A DNA stretch of 64,000 nt from Enoplosus armatus (Eukaryota > Chordata > Actinopteri > Centrarchiformes > Enoplosidae), in the NCBI RefSeq assembly GCF_043641665.1, contig NC_092194.1, positions 1,116,001-1,180,000 on the forward strand, written 5' to 3'. The notes below the pieces were generated by a model, which worked only from the letters and a program-made list of their open reading frames with translations, was not told the DNA's origin and did no database searches. The position numbers were made by a program, and so were the translations under genes. Shown here piece after piece: positions 58,262 to 64,000 of this stretch; position 1 is the first letter of the stretch, and each line of letters opens with the position of its first letter.

Positions 58262-58795
58262 TCACCCTGTGTTCTGGGGGTTCGATCCCTGGCTGCTGCC
58301 CCACTGTCCATGTCGAAGCGTCCTTGAGCAAGACGCTGAACCCTAAAGCTGGATTTATGGTCGCCGTAGAGTCTCTGGCGCGAGGGATCCGTGCGCCCAA
58401 AATGACGCCATCGCGCCATGCCGAAGGTGCGCCTGTGAAACTGGACTGGCCCGAGCCGGTTCCTCATTTTCAAGCGCCTCTACGACCCCCTTCCACGAGA
58501 GACCACAGGAGACAACCACATGATTCTGGACTCATGGAGAGAGAGAGACTGGCACCACATTTAATAGATAACAACAGATCCATTCTTCCTCAGCGACAAC
58601 AAGCCTTAGTGCAGGGTGCAGCCATGTTGGTTTATGACGATCTTCCACTGGCATAGGCTTAAGTCGCTCCCGATGGAGGCCAGCGCCTTGCATGGCAGCT
58701 CGGTCGCCATCGGTGTGTGAACGCGCGTGTGTTTGTGAACGGATGACTTATCTGTAAACTGCTTTGGGAACCGTGACCACGTACCATTTCCATAC
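58262..58795 (+). mobile_element. tRNA-derived SINE, copy 4, split by an insertion
   Basis: The B box GGTTCGATCCC (58,279-58,289) and body GCGTCCTTGAGCAAGACGCT, GAACCCTAA stop at 58,346. The body resumes at 58,660 with TAAGTCGCTCCCGATGGAGG, GGCAGCTCGGTCGCCATCGG and CTGCTTTGGGAACCGTG. The intact arrangement is seen in the copy at 41.8 kb. The 175-codon ORF crossing this region (58,129-58,656) is a composite shadow. Confidence 0.8.
58347..58659. mobile_element. 313-bp insertion within the SINE, TAA duplication
   Basis: The insertion is flanked by TAA (58,344-58,346 and 58,660-58,662), while the uninterrupted SINE has a single TAA. Its left end AGCTGGATTTATGGTCGCCG resembles PIF/Harbinger-type fish MITEs, which duplicate a TWA trinucleotide. 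The right end, reverse-complemented AGCCTATGCC, shares only AGC with the left, so terminal inverted repeats are poor. There is no coding capacity. Confidence 0.6.
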
Positions 58796-58799
58796 GTCC

Positions 58800-60030
58800 A
58801 TCTGAGAATCAGTTCTAGCTGGCTGCGTCTCGGCCTTATAGGAGTGAAAGCATGTTATCAGCTTTCTTAACTGAGGAATCTGGTAACCAGTATTTAGCAG
58901 AGCTCCAGTTGGAGGGGGGGAAACATACCACATACCAAAAAAAAAAAAAAAAAATGCCATTCTTGACCTCGTGCAGGGAGCAAAAAAAAAAAGAAAAGAA
59001 GAAAAAGAAGCAGCAAACGTCCTCGAAACCTCACAGCGACAGGGAAGAAGCCGCTGCACAGCGGTAATGATTTGGGTCTGTCACAGCCGACAACTTCCGC
59101 AGCAGCGAGTCAAACCTTGATCACATTTACAGTCTTCTTGGATAATGTCTGACTTCGTTCATTTTCTCCCTGCCGGTCAGGGCGAGGTCACAGAGAAAAA
59201 AACGAAAAAAAAAACAAGCTGCACTCGCTCAGATCACTTGGTTTATAAAGTGACTTTTATTTTATTTATTCAAATATAACCACTGGTGGGAAGTAACTCG
59301 TATTTACTCAACCGCAGCGCTTAAGGGTGCTTGTACAGTACTTTACTGACATTTCAACCATGCTGTGAGCTGTACAGGAGTGTCCCCCCCCCCCCCGATG
59401 GAGTCTAGACTGGTGGTGGTGGTGGTGAAGAGGGTGGAGGAGGGTCAGGGTGACCTGACACTGGAATGATGGCTGACAGCGGCAGAGAAAGGAGGGGAAG
59501 TGTTGTACTAAGGATTAAACTACCCAACAGTGCAAAAAGAAGTTAAAAATGAGTGCCACCTTAACCTGCTACACACTATATTACTGCTTAGGTGTTATTA
59601 GTAACACTAGTCTCCTAATATAACATACGATATGGCAATGTAATACTGACAGGGGGCATTCTGCGGCCTAATGAGTACTTTTACTGTTGATACTTTTTCA
59701 GTACATTTCTGTTGCTGATACGTCTGTACTTTTACTTGCTGAGGCAAGACTTTGTAGTGGCAGGTCTAAATACGTCCTCCACCACTGAATTCACCAATCG
59801 CAGGGGGGCTACGATATTTAAGGGGTACAGAGTGGGTCACGAGAGTAATACCTCATTCTTCCCCGCCTGTAGGGAGTACGTTAGTTATCAGGAGGTTGAT
59901 TGGCATTGACATTGATTTACTACAGTCGGCAGTATTATTGAATTATAATTTAGGTTGAAATGCCATTGCATGTCACGAACAATATCTAATTGAGAAAGTG
60001 TCCCTGAGCGCCCGCCCCCTTTGTACTTAG
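58800..60030. other. Intergenic stretch with simple repeats
   Basis: A runs at 58,938-58,954 and 58,984-58,993, poly-C 59,384-59,397 and (TGG)n at about 59,411-59,427. No gene is recognised. Confidence 0.45.
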
Positions 60031-60034
60031 TCTC

Positions 60035-60158
60035 GTCCAATCTTCTGTAGAACGCCCTTGTTGTGTACAGAGTCGACGTGATTGGCCAGTTACTTGCTAG
60101 CTAACCCCTGATTGGTTGCTTGGTTCAGAGCGGGTCCGGTTTTTTGAAAGACTAAATA
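60035..60158 (-). repeat. Dispersed repeat, inverted partner of 47.7 kb
   Basis: The reverse complement reads AGTCTTTCAAAAAACCGGAC, CAACCAATCAGGGGTTAGC and CCAATCACGTCGACTCTGTA, matching 47,682-47,805. The two lie about 12 kb apart in opposite orientation. Confidence 0.55.
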
Positions 60159-60367
60159 CATTCAAAATGTGGAAAATAGCAAAAATGTGTGTCAGCTTTA
60201 TATGTGTATGTGGGGCATTAAAAGGTAACTAGTTGATGGCTTTTACAATATTCCAAAACAGGCCGTAAGCATTCATAGCACTCGTATTCAATCCCCCTTT
60301 CAAGTACACCTCTTGTATGTGCCCTCTACAGCCTTTTCTTCATAAAATGGTGGGGTTAAAATATTTA

Positions 60368-60858
60368 CAGGGTCCCATATTGTAGAAAGTGAGATGTCTG
60401 TGTCTTCTTTGATTATAAAGCAGGTCTGGGTGCTGTATAAATACTGTGAAAGCATCAAAACGCTCGGTCCACGGATTCAGACACTGCACCTTTTTTAAAC
60501 GAGCCGTCAATACGTCCGTAAGGTTGTGATGTCACAACTATACAGTCACAGCACTCAGCCCCCCCCCAGCAGATCATCTGCTCCAGGCACTGCACCACCC
60601 ACCAAGTACAGGGACGCTCATCCACCCGCTCAGTCTGTCTGAGTCATTGGAGTGCTCTGCTCAGGAACTACTCTTCAAGTGTTTGGAGGTTGTTCAGTTT
60701 GTCTCAAATGGCTTGTTTCAGACAGAGGGGGGAACTGGGGGGGCCAGGAGAAGATAAATCAGGACTTTTTTATGAACTGTCAATCATGCAAAGCTGCTCT
60801 AGTGGACTCCCAGAATAAAAAGATAGAGCTGAAATGAGCAGAATACAGGACCTTTTAA
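60368..60858 (-). mobile_element. TTAA-type MITE, copy B
   Basis: Its left end AGGGTCCCATATTGTAGAAA matches the inverted right end of copy A (AGGTCCCATGTTGTAGAAAG), and its right end CAGGACCTTTTAA matches the left of copy A. Shared interior words include AGGTTGTGATGTCACAACTA and AGTGTTTGGAGGTTGTTCAG. It is the same family as 19,080-19,546, about 41 kb away and inverted. The left TTAA is changed to TTAC. Confidence 0.65.
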
Positions 60859-60859
60859 G

Positions 60860-63115
60860 AAATAAAACCCTATATTGGATTTTACCTGTTGAGATTGCCT
60901 TCATCATAGTTGAGCAGGTGATAGCCAAGGGGGAGATTTGGAAGTATCATCATATTTCAATTGGAAGTATATAACAATATGTACTGAGGTCAGGGACGGA
61001 TACGATTTTGGCCTTTAAGACTCCGTTGATGTGAGGCGTCTTCGTTAAGGGAAGGATCCGCCACGAAGTCGAGCTGCCCGGCGGTGCAGGTGGTTGATGG
61101 AAACTTCCATTTGAGTCTCTCTGGACATCCTGGAGGTCTGCGCAATAGACAAAAAAAGGACAGATTTACAATGATACTTCAAGAACAGCATCCAGGGTCG
61201 GGGACGGGCTTGAGGGACATAAGGAGGGACAGAAAGATCACCGGTCGGTTGGGTGCATCGGAATCATGAATGTAGGGATTTTGATGGACGTTAACGGAGA
61301 AAAAAAATAGAACAGGAGGAAACAGCGGACAATCACCTTTTAGGAGAAAAGAGGCAGAATGCGAGGGAAAAGATCTCTCACTGAGGACTACTATTTTTAT
61401 GCGTCCAGCACACAAACAATTCCGTTTTTGTCTAAAGCGTATCTGGTTTATATTCTGGTCCTTAAAGCGGGTTTGTGTCACTTTGAGAATGTCCGGCCAC
61501 TTAGGCCTGATTTCCTCGGCCGAGATGCGTAACGCTGTAAATTTCTGGCCCAGGTAAATTGATTGCCGCTTCAGGGCCTATTTCGCCACAATACGACACT
61601 ATGCAAGCCCATTTTTTAGCCCCCTCCTATATACTGTGCACAGCGAGTCCCTGGCGCTCCTTCGGCAGAATACACAAAAAGGCTGAGATTCATCGCTTGT
61701 CTCGGGCTGCGCGGCATGTACACAAATCTTTTCAATTAAAGCTTTGTTACTGTCCAGGCTGGCCTACTTCTCGTCTACTTCTAGAGGCATGCTGCCCTTT
61801 GGTGCAGCGCTATATACAGGCCAGCTTGATTAGGACATTTTTAGCCTTGTTTGTCTTGCACAGTGCCCAAAAAGGTTCTGAGTACCGGCACCTCTGAGTA
61901 CCCTTACTTCTTATTGCGTACCGCCTAACCCCCGGTGGGGCCTATGTACGCACCCTAAACACTCGCGCAACGCCGGCCTGCCCATGAAGAGGCCCACCCC
62001 TACTCCTGCCTCTGATTGGCCAGTGTTCGTCTGTTTGGTTGGGTTAGGTTTAGGCACAAGCACGTAGCGAGCTTAACGCTGAGAAAACAGCGCTGAAAAT
62101 GAAATCCTTAATCGTTAGAATGGATCAGAAATGCCAAATGAAAATAGCAACTGACGAGGGTTCCTATAGACATAATGTAGCGCTTATATGGCATTCATCC
62201 AATTTTTAATTAAACAAAAGTATGACAACAAAGCACTGAAGGCCTGCATGTTGTCAGGCCCGAGCCAATGCAACACCCCCCCCCCCCCCTTTGTTCTGTC
62301 ATGCTATGCATACACCATCAATGCACCATTACTCCATTTACGTTGATTTGACACACTGTACTTCAAGGTGACACATTATGGACTTGGTATTCCTTCTTTA
62401 TTATTCAGTTGAATCTGCAGGCCAACAGATTATCATATTTTTTCAGATGGTTTTATTCTAGCATACAAGCAACATTATATTTGTGTACGAACTGGAAATG
62501 TGTGTCGTATATAACGAAATGCACAAAAAAATACATTTGAAGTGGATTTTTTTTTTTTTACTGGAAAAGTGGGCAGAGCAAACACCGGCACGTCCCATCT
62601 AAAGTGATAGTCTCCCTGAAGGTGACACACATGATTTTTACGAGCTATTAAGATTTTATGGTTGATAGAGGTCTTCCTCTGAGATTAGGGAGGACTCCAG
62701 CGGGGGGTGGGGGAGGGGGGGACCTTTTCAGAGCGAGCTGATTGCTATCTTGGCCTCCGAGCGTACGGGGACCTCCATCATGCCCCCGAGCTGGGATCAA
62801 ATAAAAGTTTCCGCTTCATTTTTAAACTTCTGCACAAAGCTGGACGCCGGCCAGAGACAAGGGAACGCCGTGCGATGTGCAGCTTCGGGAGCGCCGACCA
62901 CACACTCCCTCTGGGATAAGCGTCCCCACGGCCAAGGTTTTAAAAACACAGACAAGACACAAAATAAAATGCAAGTCGACCGATTTCACCATATAATACT
63001 TACCCCTTAGAGGTCTTCTTAAATGATCTTGCCCTTATACACCACTCGAAAAAATGTTTACCATGCCAGTGTTTGGTAACTATCATTTTTTACGGTCAAA
63101 AAACCCCCCCCGCAA
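60860..63115. other. Intergenic stretch, nothing recognised
   Basis: Poly-C 62,276-62,289 and a GGTTGGGTTAGGTTTAGGCA dispersed-repeat string at 62,037 are seen. ORFs up to 112 codons lack domains. Confidence 0.45.
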
Positions 63116-63194
63116 AGATATTTAACCCTTTAACACCGAGTGTGTCACACTTTGGATTACCATAATTACGTCATGGTTTGCGCTATCGGAAAAA

Positions 63195-63388
63195 TTCCGA
63201 CGGTTTCTGAAAGCTGAGACCGTTTCGCTTTACAGCCAATATGGTGTCCTTACGGTAATTTCACTCGCGCCTCTCAGTCAAAATATGCAAAAAAGTCCAG
63301 GCCGACATTTTGAGGCTTAGGTTTTAACGCTTTAAAACCTAAACCTGGCTGTAAAGCGCAACGTCGCAGCTTTCAGAAACCGTTGGAA
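63195..63388. repeat. Large imperfect hairpin with nested palindrome
   Basis: Arm 1 (63,195-63,237) includes CGGTTTCTGAAAGCTG and CGCTTTACAGCC. Arm 2 (63,347-63,388) is its reverse complement (GGCTGTAAAGCG ... CAGCTTTCAGAAACCG) with a handful of mismatches. In the loop, TTAGGTTTTAA and TTAAAACCTAA (63,317-63,342) form an 11-bp inverted repeat around CGCT. This looks like a foldback transposon or decayed MITE. The element begins near CCCTTTAACACC (63,127), but outer ends were not found. Confidence 0.65.
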
Positions 63389-63820
63389 CGTCAAACCGCT
63401 GTCAACATCAAACAAGAACTAGCGTGGAGTTTGAAGCGCTCAGCGTGAAATCTTGAACCCTTGATCCTGCAGGCATGATTGGCCGCTGGTCTAGTTTAAG
63501 TTACGGTGCGGAATACTTGCTGCGTTCACATTGCAAGCCTTAATTCTGTCTTCATTTGACGTTGGCTTAAGACACCCAGTTCGGTTGCATGGTGGGGCTG
63601 CCGGTGCCGATAGCCGGATAATTCCTTAAAGTACATTGCAGGTCACTCTGAAAACAAGCTCACAGGTGCTTTAAAGAAGCTACACTATGAACATTTCAGA
63701 CTTCTCTACAAAAGGAAATGTATAAGCAACAAACACAGATGAAGTCAGATGGTGTGGTCCTGGCCAAAAAAAAGCAGACAAAAGGTCATCCGAGTCCGAG
63801 CCTCATACGGTAAAAAGATC

Positions 63821-63890
63821 GTCCATGACATAACCCGCTCTGACCAGCTTTACCTCCCGTGCGACAGTGCTAACCACTGCGCCACCATGC
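63821..63890 (-). mobile_element. tRNA-derived SINE head, minus strand
   Basis: Reverse-complemented this reads GCATGGTGGCGCAGTGGTTA, GCACTGTCGCACGGGAGGTA, AAGCTGGTCAGAGCGGG. It contains a perfect A-box-like TGGCGCAGTGG and matches the head of the SINE at 51.6 kb. The body is missing; only the 5' part is here. Confidence 0.7.
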
Positions 63891-64000
63891 AGGAAAAGCT
63901 GTGCAAAATCCACATACCGCCGCACTGATGCAATCAGAGCCTCTCACACCACCCACACCATGTGTCAGAATAGGGCAATCCATCATCGCCGCTCCTCACA

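Noticed and set aside
58129..58656. 175-codon plus-strand ORF
   Set aside because: It spans unique sequence, a SINE head and the inserted element; composite and without a domain.

Overview
The window is vertebrate nuclear DNA, almost certainly from a ray-finned fish and probably a percomorph-type teleost. The single recognisable host gene is an intact flrt2 orthologue, and the repeat population is fish-like: Tc1-type transposons, Rex1/Babar- and L2-type LINEs, a Ty3/gypsy element, a Penelope-like element, a piggyBac element, a tRNA-derived SINE and many microsatellites. There are no prokaryotic signatures, no operons and no CRISPR array.

Layout. Positions 1-12,300 are intergenic, with repeat fragments, a relic DD38E Tc1-type transposase (8.7-9.1 kb) and a cluster of CACATG/CATGTG motifs (6.2-6.4 kb). 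The flrt2 locus spans about 12.4-17.95 kb on the plus strand: a GC-rich promoter and non-coding exon 1 ending at a splice donor (12,965/12,966), an intron of about 1.76 kb, a second exon carrying a leader with several upstream ORFs, one uninterrupted coding exon (15,193-17,214; 673 codons), and a 3' UTR with a candidate poly(A) signal at 17,937. From 18 kb to 64 kb no further host gene is recognisable, so flrt2 sits beside a gene-poor stretch.

The 18-64 kb part is a record of nested transposition. It holds a TTAA-flanked MITE (19.1 kb) with an inverted relative at 60.4 kb; a second MITE (20.4 kb); gypsy LTR pieces (23.1-24.1 and 32.8-33.1 kb), one interrupted by a 64-bp Rex1-type insertion; a piggyBac deletion derivative with TTAA duplications and a surviving N-terminal ORF (25.9-27.5 kb); a Rex1 3' end (28.7 kb); a full-length but frameshifted DD34E Tc1 element (29.7-31.3 kb); a Rex1 reverse-transcriptase relic (31.6-32.1 kb); a gypsy gag/protease/integrase relic on the minus strand (37.7-38.7 kb); an L2-clade LINE with an ORF1 esterase relic, endonuclease tail and damaged reverse transcriptase (40.4-43.55 kb) interrupted by a SINE; a minus-strand Penelope-like reverse transcriptase (44.6-45.2 kb); further SINE copies at 33.9, 51.6, 58.3 and 63.8 kb, one split by a TAA-flanked insertion; and a hairpin element at 63.2-63.4 kb.

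Nothing here looks like a multi-gene system. The items most worth a second look are the uORF-loaded flrt2 leader and cysteine-rich tail, the piggyBac derivative with its TATA box, ORF and subterminal palindromes, the DD38E relic, two unrelated LINE relics that both lost reverse-transcriptase motif A, the CACATG cluster, the 63-kb hairpin, candidate enhancer motifs (paired octamers at 17.7 kb, a SOX-type palindrome at 44.4 kb) and an unusual number of long poly-G/poly-C runs. All family assignments come from reading motifs by eye; no alignment or database search was run.
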